Shown here: positions 26,161 to 34,760 of the stretch, piece after piece | How positions within the stretch are numbered: position 1 is the first letter of the stretch | Layout of the letters: the number at the start of each line of letters is the position of its first letter | Origin: Oceanidesulfovibrio marinus | GTDB taxonomy: Bacteria; Desulfobacterota; Desulfovibrionia; Desulfovibrionales; Desulfovibrionaceae | DNA length: 64,000 nt | Assembly: GCF_013085545.1 (NCBI RefSeq) | Contig: NZ_CP039543.1 | Coordinates: 124,001-188,000 of the forward strand | Direction: 5' to 3' | Made by a program: the position numbers and the translations under genes | The notes under the pieces: generated by a model | What the model was told of the DNA's origin: nothing | The model's input: the letters and a program-made list of their open reading frames with translations, nothing else | Databases searched by the model: none

Positions 26161-26446
26161 TAATGCGCACGATATGGCCCGTAGCCTTCATAATGTCGGC
26201 GCCATGGATGATATTACCATGCGCCAGATAGATGCTCTATGCCTTCCAAAAGTACCAACGTTCAGCGCTGAGGACATCAAGCGCATTCGGAATAAATCTA
26301 AGATGAGCCAGGCTGTGTTTGCTGTTGTGTTGAATACCAGCACAACGACAGTGCAGAAATGGGAACAAGGCACAAAAAAGCCTGGGGGAATGGCTTCCCG
26401 TCTCCTGGATGTCGTGGATAGGAAAGGCGTTGAGGCTTTGATTTAG
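26144..26446 (+). CDS. HTH-domain antitoxin, HigA-like
   Basis: 100 residues. The C-terminal half is an XRE-type helix-turn-helix: I-R-N-K-S-K-M-S-Q-A-V-F-A-V-V-L-N-T-S-T and V-Q-K-W-E-Q-G-T-K-K-P. The N-terminal ~40 residues would contact the toxin. The start overlaps the toxin gene by 17 bp and is preceded by AAGGAGG-like bases (GGAGG at about 26130), consistent with more efficient antitoxin translation. It most likely binds the inverted repeat at 25742-25764 and represses the pair. AT-rich like the toxin gene. A terminator follows at 26493. Confidence 0.88.
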   Translation: MSKILDNAHDMARSLHNVGAMDDITMRQIDALCLPKVPTFSAEDIKRIRNKSKMSQAVFAVVLNTSTTTVQKWEQGTKKPGGMASRLLDVVDRKGVEALI

Positions 26447-26492
26447 CTGCGTACGATCTGTTGAAGCCGGTGAGCACCGGGTGTTCCTCATG

Positions 26493-26522
26493 AAAAAGCC
26501 CCGCGAAGACGGGGCTCTTTTG
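26493..26522. terminator. Bidirectional rho-independent terminator
   Basis: AGCCCCG (26497-26503), six-base loop, CGGGGCT (26510-26516), then CTTTT; an A-run precedes it. It separates the toxin-antitoxin operon from the convergent radical SAM gene. Confidence 0.85.
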
Positions 26523-26574
26523 CATTCTCATGGGGGTCGGTGGAACCCGGCAGGCGGGCTTCCCTCCACCACAA

Positions 26575-27843
26575 TCACGACGACTTCTTGAGCACAGGCG
26601 TCACGGTGCGCTGCACTCTGGGCAGGATGGCCGTGGTGGAGCGTGGCCAGCCGGCTGCGATCGAGCCCGCGCCGTTTTCCAGCGACTTCTGCAGCGTTTC
26701 CAGAAAGCGTTTGTCCAGCTTGTGCGCGTCCGATGCCATGAACTCCGCGACCACGGCGCGGGCCGGCTCCTTCTCGCCGCGCAGGGCCAGGGCCGCGGCC
26801 AGGTTGCCGGCGGCGTACGGGTCCAGGGGATCGTCGGCAAAGGCCTGGCGGAAGGCATCCTCGGCCTCGGCAGCTGCGTTCTCGGCGCCAGTCTCCCACA
26901 GGATCATGGCCTGGTTGATGCGCGCCGTGGACATGGCCGGGTCGGCCGCAAGAGCCTGCTCGTACAGGTTTCGCGCCGTCTCCACATCGCCCACGTTGGC
27001 CTTCTTGATGCCTTCGAACTGACAGCTCTCCCCGGCCGAGAGCACCACGTGGTTCGGGCCCAGGCAGGGGCAGCGCCGCGCCCTGCAGGGCATGGGCTCG
27101 TCGTAGAGCTCGATGCCGGTCAGCAGGTTGCCCATCACGGTCTTTTCGCCAGCGCAGCGGTATACCGTGCCGTCCGGTTCCATGCGGACAAAGCTGCGGC
27201 CGCCGTTGCAGAGCACGCCGCAGAAGTCGAACACGGTCTTCTTGCCAGCGTCCGGGTGGTCGCTGAAGTAAGCCTTGGCCTCCGGAGAGTAGGCGGCCGG
27301 GTACTCGCGGCCCTCGTGCTCGCCCTTGAAGGGCCGGGGCGTGATGACAACGCCCTGCTCGGCCAGACGGTCGCGGTCCTCGGCGTAGCGGTCCATCAGG
27401 TCCGGGTGGAGCACGTAGTTGACGACCACGTAGAAGCCCCGGTCCGTGAGCTCGTTCACGTTGCGCACAAAGGCGTCCATGCCGCCGCGGCGCTCGCGTT
27501 CCTCCACATGCAGGGAGACGTAGAGGTCGTGCACGCGCTGGGGGTCTAGCTCGCGGGCAAAGCGTTCCACCTCGCGGGAGAGGCTCAGGTTGGTGTCCAC
27601 AGAGATCTTGTGGTTCTCGGTCAGGGTGCGGCACAGCCCTACGAAATCGGGATACAGGAAGGGCTCGCCTCCGGTCATGCCCACAACCCACTCGCGACCG
27701 GTGCCGTCCAGGAAGGCGGTGAGCTTGTCCAGGGGCAGGTTTTCGGTCACAGGGCCGGGATTGTGCGGGTAGTAGCAGTAATGACAACGGAAGTTGCATT
27801 TCCGCGTCATGTTCCACATGAGGTAGTTTCTTGCTTTGGCCAT
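26575..27843 (-). CDS. Radical SAM protein with C-terminal TPR-like repeats
   Basis: 422 residues from the ATG at 27843 (GGAG upstream). The [4Fe-4S]/SAM motif is C-N-F-R-C-H-Y-C near residue 16. The middle has G-G-E-P-F and a second cysteine-rich part (C-G-V-L-C, later C-R-A-R-R-C-P-C and C-Q-F) like a SPASM-type auxiliary cluster site. From about residue 290 there are helical repeats (A-R-N-L-Y-E-Q-A-L-A-A-D-P), i.e. TPRs. The reaction is not readable; SPASM proteins usually modify peptides or proteins, and the TPR region may recruit one. No precursor peptide was seen next to it. Confidence 0.82.
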   Translation of the reverse strand: MAKARNYLMWNMTRKCNFRCHYCYYPHNPGPVTENLPLDKLTAFLDGTGREWVVGMTGGEPFLYPDFVGLCRTLTENHKISVDTNLSLSREVERFARELDPQRVHDLYVSLHVEERERRGGMDAFVRNVNELTDRGFYVVVNYVLHPDLMDRYAEDRDRLAEQGVVITPRPFKGEHEGREYPAAYSPEAKAYFSDHPDAGKKTVFDFCGVLCNGGRSFVRMEPDGTVYRCAGEKTVMGNLLTGIELYDEPMPCRARRCPCLGPNHVVLSAGESCQFEGIKKANVGDVETARNLYEQALAADPAMSTARINQAMILWETGAENAAAEAEDAFRQAFADDPLDPYAAGNLAAALALRGEKEPARAVVAEFMASDAHKLDKRFLETLQKSLENGAGSIAAGWPRSTTAILPRVQRTVTPVLKKSS

Positions 27844-27936
27844 GAGAGCTCCAATAGAAATAGGCGGAAGGGGACACCCTAGCGCATGGGGCGGGCTGGG
27901 CCAAGTGGGAAAACGCAATCACAACCATCCATTTTC

Positions 27937-27964
27937 TTGACACACACGCCTGAAAAATTGTTAA
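27937..27964 (+). promoter_or_regulatory. Candidate promoter for the diguanylate cyclase gene
   Basis: TTGACA (27937-27942), 16-base spacer, TGTTAA (27959-27964), about 115 bases upstream of the ATG at 28084. The leader in between shows no known riboswitch. Confidence 0.45.
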
Positions 27965-28083
27965 GGTTGAATCGGCGGTAAAGCAACCCGCATCAAATTC
28001 CGGGCGGAAAAGCGCACGGCGCTTCCCGTCTGATCGGATATTCGCATAACGTGTTACCGGAGCAGCATGCAGCATACGAACTC

Positions 28084-29067
28084 ATGACAAACTTTCAAAC
28101 CAGAGAATCCAAGCGAATTCTTATTGTGGACGATTCCGATACGGCGCGGATGTTGCTGGAAACCATTTTGCGTCAGGCCGGGTACACCAATCTGGTGATG
28201 GCGCGTGTGGCCAAAGAGGCGTTCCAGGCGCTCGACCTGGGTGGTTCGACGCAAAGTGACCCGGACTTCGATTGCATCCTCATGGACATCACCATGCCGG
28301 GCGTCGACGGCATCGAGGCCACGCGGCGCATCAAGGACGATCCCCTTCTCAAGGACATCCCGGTGATCATGGTTACGGCCAGCGAGGACGAGGCCAATCT
28401 GGAGAAGGCCTTCGAGGTGGGCGCGACCGACTACATCAACAAGCCCGTGCGGCAGATCGAGCTCATCGCGCGGGTGGGCTCCGTGCTCCGGCTCAAGCAG
28501 GAGATGGACATACGCAAGGCGCGCGAGCAGGAACTGGAAAACCTCACGCGCACGTTCCAGGAGCTTTCCAACCTGGACGGCCTGACCGGCGTGGCCAACC
28601 GCCGGCGGTTCGACGACGTCTACGACAAGGAGTGGCGCAGCGCAAAACGCGACGGCGCCGTCATGTCCGTGCTCATGCTCGATATCGACATCTTCAAGGC
28701 GTACAACGACCGCTACGGCCACCTCAAGGGCGACTCCTGCCTGACCCGGGTGGCGCAATGCCTCAAGCGGGAGGTCAAGCGCCCCCGCGACCTGGTGGCG
28801 CGCTATGGCGGCGAAGAGTTCGTGCTGGTGCTGCCGGAAACCGACGCGGCAGGAGCCATGCGCATTGCCGAGAACATCCGGGAGCGGGTGCGCGAGCTGG
28901 GCATCGAGCACCAGGATTCGGCCACGGGCATCGTCAGCGTGAGTCTGGGCGCGGCCACGGGCAGGCCCTCGGAGATGTCCTCGCCCGCCGATCTCCTCTC
29001 CAGCTCGGACAAGGCGTTGTACCGCGCCAAGCTGGAAGGCCGCGACAGGGTGTGCATGGCCGAGTAG
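28084..29067 (+). CDS. Response regulator diguanylate cyclase (REC-GGDEF)
   Basis: 327 residues. The REC domain (about 10-130) has the acidic pocket I-V-D-D-S, the phospho-acceptor in C-I-L-M-D-I-T-M-P-G and the conserved Lys in I-N-K-P. A short coiled coil (150-175) leads to the GGDEF domain (175-325) with active-site Y-G-G-E-E-F and an inhibitory RxxD (R-P-R-D) five residues before it. It should make c-di-GMP when phosphorylated, with product feedback. No kinase is adjacent. The ATG at 28084 was preferred to a GTG at 28051; neither has a good ribosome binding site. Confidence 0.92.
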   Translation: MTNFQTRESKRILIVDDSDTARMLLETILRQAGYTNLVMARVAKEAFQALDLGGSTQSDPDFDCILMDITMPGVDGIEATRRIKDDPLLKDIPVIMVTASEDEANLEKAFEVGATDYINKPVRQIELIARVGSVLRLKQEMDIRKAREQELENLTRTFQELSNLDGLTGVANRRRFDDVYDKEWRSAKRDGAVMSVLMLDIDIFKAYNDRYGHLKGDSCLTRVAQCLKREVKRPRDLVARYGGEEFVLVLPETDAAGAMRIAENIRERVRELGIEHQDSATGIVSVSLGAATGRPSEMSSPADLLSSSDKALYRAKLEGRDRVCMAE

Positions 29068-29134
29068 GACAACACCTCCTGCCCGTCCCGCCGATATCTT
29101 CAGACGAAGCGCCTGAGGGCGCATTGCTAAAACA

Positions 29135-29172
29135 AAAAACGGCCGCAGACTGCAATGGTCCGCGGCCGTTTC
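29135..29172. terminator. Bidirectional rho-independent terminator
   Basis: AAACGGCCGC pairs with GCGGCCGTTT around a 15-base loop, with A/T tracts on both sides, between the convergent genes ending at 29067 and 29202. Confidence 0.8.
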
Positions 29173-29201
29173 CTATCTGTTATTCCGAAAGGTAAAGCGC
29201 G

Positions 29202-29852
29202 CTAGTTCTGCTCCTGCGTGGCAAGGGCTGTGGCGAGATCCTGCTCCAACGCTCCGAACATGGAGGCAAGCCCGGCTTCCATGCCGGCCACGGCGTCGGC
29301 CGCATCCGAGCCGCGAAGCTCCGTGGCGCTGTCGTAGGTACGGTCCATGACCACGTCGTACTTCAAGCCGGTATCATGAAGGAGGATTGCGTGGAGCCGC
29401 ACCACAGCCTTGGACGGGCTGGCGTCGTAGTCCGCATAGAGCTCGTCGATGCTCGTCTCCAGGATATACGGGCTGTTCGTGCTGCTGGTCGGGGAGAGCA
29501 CCGTCTCGAAGATGCCGGCGTCCCGAATCCAGCGCGTCAGGGCCTGGGCCGCCTGGTCCCCGGGGGCCGCCAGGAAGAGGTGGTAGTAGTCCGTGACGAA
29601 TCCGCCGCCCTTGAGCTTGTACACGAGCTCCTGCGTGTCGAAGCTGGCGGCGACCGCAAGCCGTCGGACCTTGAGCCGCCCGGCGGCGGGCTGTGCCAGA
29701 AGCGGCGCAGCATCGCGTTGCGGGTTCAGCGTGTAGTAGCGTTTCTTGGGGCTGGGCTGCGAGAGCCCCTGCATGCATCCGGCGGCCAGAAGCGACACGG
29801 CCAGCAGTGCGAGGAGCAGGCGCAGTCCCGGACGGGTGGCGGCGCTGGTCAT
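29202..29852 (-). CDS. ABC-type transport auxiliary lipoprotein (PqiC-like)
   Basis: 216 residues. Signal peptide with lipobox L-L-A-A-G-C at residues 21-26, so the mature protein is lipid-anchored. The body starts K-R-Y-Y-T-L-N-P and fits the ABC_trans_aux family of periplasmic lipoproteins that accompany Mce-type transporters. It is the last gene of the STAS-MlaE/MlaF/MCE operon; its ATG shares a base with the stop of the MCE gene. Likely located on the inner leaflet of the outer membrane and part of the lipid path. Confidence 0.85.
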   Translation of the reverse strand: MTSAATRPGLRLLLALLAVSLLAAGCMQGLSQPSPKKRYYTLNPQRDAAPLLAQPAAGRLKVRRLAVAASFDTQELVYKLKGGGFVTDYYHLFLAAPGDQAAQALTRWIRDAGIFETVLSPTSSTNSPYILETSIDELYADYDASPSKAVVRLHAILLHDTGLKYDVVMDRTYDSATELRGSDAADAVAGMEAGLASMFGALEQDLATALATQEQN

Positions 29853-31009
29853 TATTTATCCTCCTGGGGCACGGCCGGCGGCGGGGTGCCGAAGATGAGC
29901 CGCGAGGGGTTCTGCTTCACATCGCCGGTGAGCTCGTCCAGGTTGCGGAGCACGCTCTTGAGGTCCTGCACGATTTCGGAGACATCGCCCCGCTCGTCGG
30001 CCACCAGGTCGTCCAGGGAGCGCAGCAGCCGCTTGAGCTGCACGGCGGCCCTGTGGATCTCGCGGGAAGTCTCTTCCACGTTCTTGAGTGTATCCGGCAG
30101 CTTGTCCGCACCTTTCTGCAGGTTCGGGTTGGACAGGAACTTGTCCAGGCTGGTGGCGGCGCGGTCGAACTTGGCCGCGGCGTCCCGGGCGTTGGCCACG
30201 ACCTTGCGCAGGCCGGGCTCGTTTTCCTCCAGAATGCGGCGTGCGGCGGCTGCGCTGGCCGAGGCGTCCGGGATCAGCGTTTCGGCCTGCGGTGCGTTCA
30301 GAAGATCGTGCACGCGCGTCAGGATAGCGCGCAGCTCCGAGAGGTTCTGCCCCACAAGCTCGCCCAGGGTCTTCACGTTCGCTTCCTGCAGCGCCTTGTC
30401 CAGGTTCTTCATGAAGCTGTTGATGGTGTTGACCAGGGACTGGAAGTTCGTGCCCTCAAGCTTCTTGAAGAGCTGAGCGATGGAGTCGAACGCGCTCTCG
30501 ATCCGGCTCAGAGTTGAAGGAGCCGAGGGGAAATAGATCGTTTCAGGCACCCAGCTCAGCGGCAGCTCCGGGTTGTTCTTGGGGTCGAAGAAGTTGACCT
30601 CCAGGTAGCCTACGCCGGTAAGGCCCTGTGTGGTCATACGCACGCGCAGGCCTTGGTCCACGAGCTTGGGAATGGTGGTGTCGACGTCCCGCTCGTTGAG
30701 GAAGTCCTCCATGGTCCTTTCGGAAAGCTCCATGGTCACGAGCACGTAGCGGCCTGTGGTGCCTGTAGGGTCTTTGTAGCGCTGATTGATGAAGCCGATG
30801 CTCTTGACTCGGCCGATCTGGACGCCGCGGAACTTGACCGGCGCGCCCACGTCCAGCCCCTGCACGGACTCGTTGAAGTACGTCTCGGCAGGTAGGGTGT
30901 CCTCGCGCCAGAAGGCTCCGGCGCCCAGGATGGTGGCCGTTGCGATGAAGAGCAGCGAGCCTATTATGATGAACAGGCCGAGCTTGAAGTGATTCGTGGT
31001 ATCGCTCAT
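29852..31009 (-). CDS. MCE-domain protein (MlaD family), long form
   Basis: 385 residues. One N-terminal span (about 9-30: L-G-L-F-I-I-I-G-S-L-L-F-I-A-T-A) is followed by a single MCE domain (Y-F-N-E-S-V-Q-G-L-D-V-G-A-P-V-K-F-R-G-V-Q-I-G) and then a long helical, probably coiled-coil C-terminal region of about 200 residues. MCE rings carry lipids across the periplasm; the extended helix suggests a tunnel or needle form rather than the short MlaD. The ATG at 31009, one base after the ATPase stop, was preferred to a polar extension up to 31075. Confidence 0.88.
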   Translation of the reverse strand: MSDTTNHFKLGLFIIIGSLLFIATATILGAGAFWREDTLPAETYFNESVQGLDVGAPVKFRGVQIGRVKSIGFINQRYKDPTGTTGRYVLVTMELSERTMEDFLNERDVDTTIPKLVDQGLRVRMTTQGLTGVGYLEVNFFDPKNNPELPLSWVPETIYFPSAPSTLSRIESAFDSIAQLFKKLEGTNFQSLVNTINSFMKNLDKALQEANVKTLGELVGQNLSELRAILTRVHDLLNAPQAETLIPDASASAAAARRILEENEPGLRKVVANARDAAAKFDRAATSLDKFLSNPNLQKGADKLPDTLKNVEETSREIHRAAVQLKRLLRSLDDLVADERGDVSEIVQDLKSVLRNLDELTGDVKQNPSRLIFGTPPPAVPQEDK

Positions 31010-31010
31010 A

Positions 31011-31772
31011 TCAACGTGCCGTCTCGGCTTGCCTGAGGAAGAACTGACGTACGCGTTCGTTGTCGGACGTATCACGCAGCATACGGGGATCTCCTTCGGC
31101 TAGTATCTTTTTCGTGGTTTTGTCCAGCATGATGACCCTGTCCGCGATGGTGTAGATGGAGGCGAGCTCGTGGGTGACGATGACAAAGGTCATGCCCAGG
31201 GAGGACCGCAGGTCGAGGATGAGCTTGTCGATCTCGGCCGAGGTCACGGGGTCCAGGCCGGCCGAGGGTTCGTCCAGAAATAGGATGGGCGGGTCCAGGG
31301 CCATGGCCCGGGCAATGGCCGCGCGCTTCTGCATGCCGCCGGAGAGCTCGGCCGGCATGTGGTCCTCGAACCCGGCCAGCCCCACCAGCGAGAGCTTCAT
31401 GCGGCAGATCAGGTCCATGGCCTCGCCCGGCAGGCTGGTGAACTCCTCCAGGGGCAGGCGCACGTTCTCCAGAAGCGTCATGGAGCCGAAGAGCGCGCCG
31501 GACTGGTACATGACTCCGATGCGCGAGAGCAGCTGTTGCCGCTCGCTGCCGGTGGCCGTGGCAATGTCCTGGTCCTGGATAAAGATGCGTCCCGTGGCCG
31601 GCTTGTACAGGCCGATCATGTGCTTGAGCAGGGTGGACTTGCCGCAGCCGGAGCCGCCCAGAATAACGAAGACTTCCCCGCGATTCACCTCGAAATCGAT
31701 GTCATCGATGATAACGGTCTTGCCGTATGCGGCCGTGAAGTGCTCCACGCGGATGATCGTATCGTCTGCCAT
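31011..31772 (-). CDS. MlaF-like ABC ATPase (second Mla-type locus)
   Basis: 253 residues. Walker A G-G-S-G-C-G-K-S-T, signature L-S-G-G-M-Q-K-R-A-A-I-A-R-A, Walker B P-I-L-F-L-D-E-P-S-A-G-L-D-P. The G-G-M-x-K-R form of the signature and the position next to MlaE and MCE genes mark it as the ATPase of a phospholipid/Mce transporter. Its start shares a base with the stop of the permease gene. Confidence 0.92.
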   Translation of the reverse strand: MADDTIIRVEHFTAAYGKTVIIDDIDFEVNRGEVFVILGGSGCGKSTLLKHMIGLYKPATGRIFIQDQDIATATGSERQQLLSRIGVMYQSGALFGSMTLLENVRLPLEEFTSLPGEAMDLICRMKLSLVGLAGFEDHMPAELSGGMQKRAAIARAMALDPPILFLDEPSAGLDPVTSAEIDKLILDLRSSLGMTFVIVTHELASIYTIADRVIMLDKTTKKILAEGDPRMLRDTSDNERVRQFFLRQAETAR

Positions 31773-32884
31773 CAGATGCCCAGCACGTAGAAGGTGACCG
31801 CCAAGATGCCGTCGGCCACGGCGATGAGCACGAGGCCGGAAACAACGGAGGAGGTGGTGGAGTCGCCCACGGCGCGAGCGCCCGAGCCTGTGGACAGGCC
31901 GCGGTGGCAGCCGATGCCCGCCACCAGAATGCTGAAGATCAGGGCCTTGAACAGCCCGCCGACCAAATCACTGAGGGTGACGGAGCTGAACACGCGCTGG
32001 GAGTATGTAGTGAAGGAGTAGCCGAAGCTCATGACCACAACAGAGCCGCCGGCCAGGGCGAAGAGGTTGAAGAACATGGTGAGCAGCGGCGTGACGGCCA
32101 TGGCCGCCAGCACCCGCGGGATGGCCAGAAAGCTCAAAGGATTCAGGCCCATGGTGGTCAGCGCGTTGATCTCCTCGTTGACCTTCATGGTGCCTATCTC
32201 GGCGGCAAAGGCCGAGCCGGAGCGTCCGGCCAGCAGGATGGCAGTGACCAGGGCGCCGAGCTCGCGCACCATGGCGATGCCCAGCATGTCGGCGATGTAG
32301 ATGTCCGCGCCAAAGCGCTTGAGCGGGATGGCAGACTGGAACGCCATGATCAGGCCCATGAGTGCGCCGATGAGCGCAACGATGGGCAGGGCGTTGGCCC
32401 CGGCTGTCTCCATGATGTGGATGGTGTCCTTCCAGCGGATGCGGTGCGGCTGGAGCACCGCGGCCACAAAGGCCTGCGCCGCGGCCCCCACAAAGGTGAT
32501 GAGCTCGCGGAAGTCCTTCCAGAAGGCGTAGGCCGCCCGGCCCACATCCTCGGGCAGCGGCCGTTTCTCCGGCTGTTTGGGGCCTTCCTCCGCGAGCTTT
32601 TCCGGCTGGAACGATTCGAGCTGCGAGACCAGGTCCTGCTTCAGACCGCTACGCTCCAGGGGCCGGCCCTGCCTGATGCTCTGAATCTGGAGTTCAATGA
32701 CCAATGCTGCGCCGGCGCCGTCCAGATACTCCACGCCGGAAAGGTCCAGCATGGAGGGGGTGGAGGTTTTCACTGCGCCCAGGGCCTTGTCCCACACGGC
32801 GGCCACGCCGGTGGCGTCGAGCCTGCCGGACAGGGTGAGTGTAGAGCCGTTGACGGCAGCTGTGGCTTTTTGGGTATCGCTCAC
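31772..32884 (-). CDS. MlaE-family permease with N-terminal STAS (MlaB-like) domain
   Basis: 370 residues. Residues 1-75 form a STAS domain (L-T-L-S-G-R-L-D-A-T-G and L-D-L-S-G-V-E-Y-L-D-G-A-G-A). From about 120 it is an MlaE permease with the family signature in R-E-L-G-A-L-V-T-A-I-L-L-A-G-R-S-G-S-A-F-A and five or six spans. In E. coli MlaB is a separate STAS subunit that controls the ATPase; here that function appears fused to the permease. First gene of the four-gene operon. Confidence 0.92.
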   Translation of the reverse strand: MSDTQKATAAVNGSTLTLSGRLDATGVAAVWDKALGAVKTSTPSMLDLSGVEYLDGAGAALVIELQIQSIRQGRPLERSGLKQDLVSQLESFQPEKLAEEGPKQPEKRPLPEDVGRAAYAFWKDFRELITFVGAAAQAFVAAVLQPHRIRWKDTIHIMETAGANALPIVALIGALMGLIMAFQSAIPLKRFGADIYIADMLGIAMVRELGALVTAILLAGRSGSAFAAEIGTMKVNEEINALTTMGLNPLSFLAIPRVLAAMAVTPLLTMFFNLFALAGGSVVVMSFGYSFTTYSQRVFSSVTLSDLVGGLFKALIFSILVAGIGCHRGLSTGSGARAVGDSTTSSVVSGLVLIAVADGILAVTFYVLGI

Positions 32885-32962
32885 GAAGGGGGCTCCGCTG
32901 TGGAGTCGGCTGATGAATCAACCAATCCTACTGTAAGCGGCGAGCTCGCACAAGGGCAAGGA

Positions 32963-33640
32963 TCAAATCCGGATGGATACGAACGGGTTGCCCGCAGTCT
33001 CCCCGGCGAAGCCATAGGTGGAGGGCTGCGTCTTGCGCTCCTGGACGGCTTCCATGCGGGCCTGGGCCTCCATGGCCGAGGCTTTGGCCGCCACGGCGCG
33101 GTCCTGGCCCGAGGGCTGCGCCGGAGCCAGGGCGGCGCGGCGTACGGTGCGCGCCTTTTCCATGGTGGCCTCGGGATTGCCCGGCACGGGCGAGGTGTCG
33201 ATGGAGACCTCGCCGGAGGTGGCGTACTGCTCGCCGTCCGGCCCTTCGGTGGTGTCGTACCGCGCGCCGCCCACAACGTGCCCGCCACCGGCCGCGACGT
33301 GCGCCTGCTCGTGGTTGCGCACTTCGGTGTCGCGTTGCTGCAGCTCGGATACCTTGGCCAGTTCCTCTGTGGAAAGCTCGTTCAAGTCGCGTTTGCCCAT
33401 GGAGGCTTCAATGCCCACGGCGGCAACGCTGCTGCGGTGGGTGCGCTGGGCTGCTGTAGGGGCGTGGGTGGCGGTGTTCGCCGAGGCTGTATCTTCTGTA
33501 TGTCCCGAGCTGGAGGCCGCGTCTGGCCCGGAGCCGCGCGAGCGGCTCGCGCCCTGCACGGCGTCTATGGGTTCAGGCCCCATGGCGCGCGGACGCGGCG
33601 CCGGGGAGAGGCCGAGAACGGTCTGGAAGATGTGGTCCAA
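32963..33640 (-). CDS. SprA-related putative metalloprotease
   Basis: 225 residues. The centre carries R-N-H-E-Q-A-H-V-A-A-G-G, an H-E-x-x-H zinc motif, then G-A-R-Y-D-T-T-E-G-P-D-G-x-x-Y-A-T-x-G-E-V, the conserved core of the SprA-related / CJM1_0395-type family. The flanks are low-complexity and alanine-rich. The biological role of this family is not established. It stands alone between the two Mla-type loci, 78 bp upstream of the STAS-permease gene on the same strand. Confidence 0.85.
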   Translation of the reverse strand: MDHIFQTVLGLSPAPRPRAMGPEPIDAVQGASRSRGSGPDAASSSGHTEDTASANTATHAPTAAQRTHRSSVAAVGIEASMGKRDLNELSTEELAKVSELQQRDTEVRNHEQAHVAAGGGHVVGGARYDTTEGPDGEQYATSGEVSIDTSPVPGNPEATMEKARTVRRAALAPAQPSGQDRAVAAKASAMEAQARMEAVQERKTQPSTYGFAGETAGNPFVSIRI

Positions 33641-33744
33641 GCCTGGTCTCCATGAGTACGGGTAAAACGCGTATCATACAGATCGGCATGCAGGCTGCGG
33701 AACTTAAGGCCAGGCGGAAAAAATCAGTCATGTGCGCTGCGGAC

Positions 33745-33780
33745 AAAAAAAGCGCGGAAGGCGTGAACCCTCCGCGCTTT
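33745..33780 (-). terminator. Rho-independent terminator of the mla operon
   Basis: On the minus strand AAAGCGCGGA pairs with TCCGCGCTTT and is followed by a run of seven T. It lies 25 bp after the mlaA stop. Confidence 0.85.
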
Positions 33781-33804
33781 GACAGCGTGTGTATCGCGTA
33801 GATG

Positions 33805-34740
33805 CTACCGGCTGATCTTGTCGCGGCGCATCTGGATGTAGGCGTTGCGCATGGCCGAGTAAGGCGAGATGGCCGTGGCCTTGAAGTCGTCGTAGTAGTC
33901 CAGACTGAAGGAGACCTCGTTGAACTTCAGATAGGCCCAGGTGCCGTACTCCACCCACCACTGCCAGGGCTCGCTTTCCCAGAACGGCCACGGCGAGATG
34001 TAGGTGATGGGGTCGAGGAAGTTGTCCACCCCAATGCCGACGCCGTCGCGCAGGGTGGTTGGTCCCAGGATGGGGAGCACGAGGTAGAAGCCGTCGCCGA
34101 AGCCCCAGACGGCCAGGGTCTGGCCGAAGTCTTCCCTGTCCGTCTCCACGATGCCCTTCTTGTCGTTGAAGGTGCCGGCGAATCCAAGGAAGCCGAAGGC
34201 GGTGTTGCCGATGAAGCGCGCCATGTGCACGCCCGCGCCCTTGAACTTGCCCTGGAGCAGGGAGTTGATGATGTACTTGGGCGCCTTGAGGTTTTCGTAG
34301 AAGTTGCGCACGCCCACGCGCACCACCTCGGGCACGACGTAGTTGTAGCCGTGGCCCAGGGGCTGGAGCACGGCCGTGTAGAGGCCGTCGTTGAAGCTGA
34401 ACCAGAAGCGGTTCCAGCCTTCCAGCGGGTCCGGGACCGTGGCGACGTCGTACTCGTCCGCGGCAAGGCCGGAGGAGATCAGCACGCGGGAGGCGATGTC
34501 CACGGCCTGAGCGGAGCTGCCCATGGTCATGGGGCGGCCAGCAGAGCCGTCGTGTTCATCGGAAGCAGCGGAGCCGGTCACAAAGGTGGCGGCGGAGAGA
34601 TCCTCGGCGGCGGGATCTTCGGTATCGGTGTGGGCCGGAACGAGCATGGCCGTTTCCGGGCTGACCGGCTGGCGAGGCGAGCAGGCCGAACCGATGCAGA
34701 GGATCGCACACAGCAGAAGAAACAGGAGGGGGCGGTTCAT
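33805..34740 (-). CDS. mlaA: MlaA/VacJ-family lipoprotein
   Basis: 311 residues from the ATG at 34740, which has GGAG five bases upstream. The signal peptide ends at a lipobox-like G-S-A-C. A polar linker (30-90) precedes the MlaA domain: D-P-L-E-G-W-N-R-F-W-F, V-R-N-F-Y-E-N-L-K-A-P, F-L-G-F-A-G-T-F and the ending P-Y-S-A-M-R-N. MlaA sits in the outer membrane and removes misplaced phospholipids from the outer leaflet, passing them to MlaC. Last gene of the mlaEFDCA set; 20 bp after mlaC. Confidence 0.92.
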   Translation of the reverse strand: MNRPLLFLLLCAILCIGSACSPRQPVSPETAMLVPAHTDTEDPAAEDLSAATFVTGSAASDEHDGSAGRPMTMGSSAQAVDIASRVLISSGLAADEYDVATVPDPLEGWNRFWFSFNDGLYTAVLQPLGHGYNYVVPEVVRVGVRNFYENLKAPKYIINSLLQGKFKGAGVHMARFIGNTAFGFLGFAGTFNDKKGIVETDREDFGQTLAVWGFGDGFYLVLPILGPTTLRDGVGIGVDNFLDPITYISPWPFWESEPWQWWVEYGTWAYLKFNEVSFSLDYYDDFKATAISPYSAMRNAYIQMRRDKISR

Positions 34741-34760
34741 GGAGGCTCCGGTTTGTCGGC

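Noticed and set aside
27844-28083. Possible c-di-GMP riboswitch in the leader of the diguanylate cyclase gene
   Set aside because: The conserved GEMM core and tetraloop-receptor features are not present.
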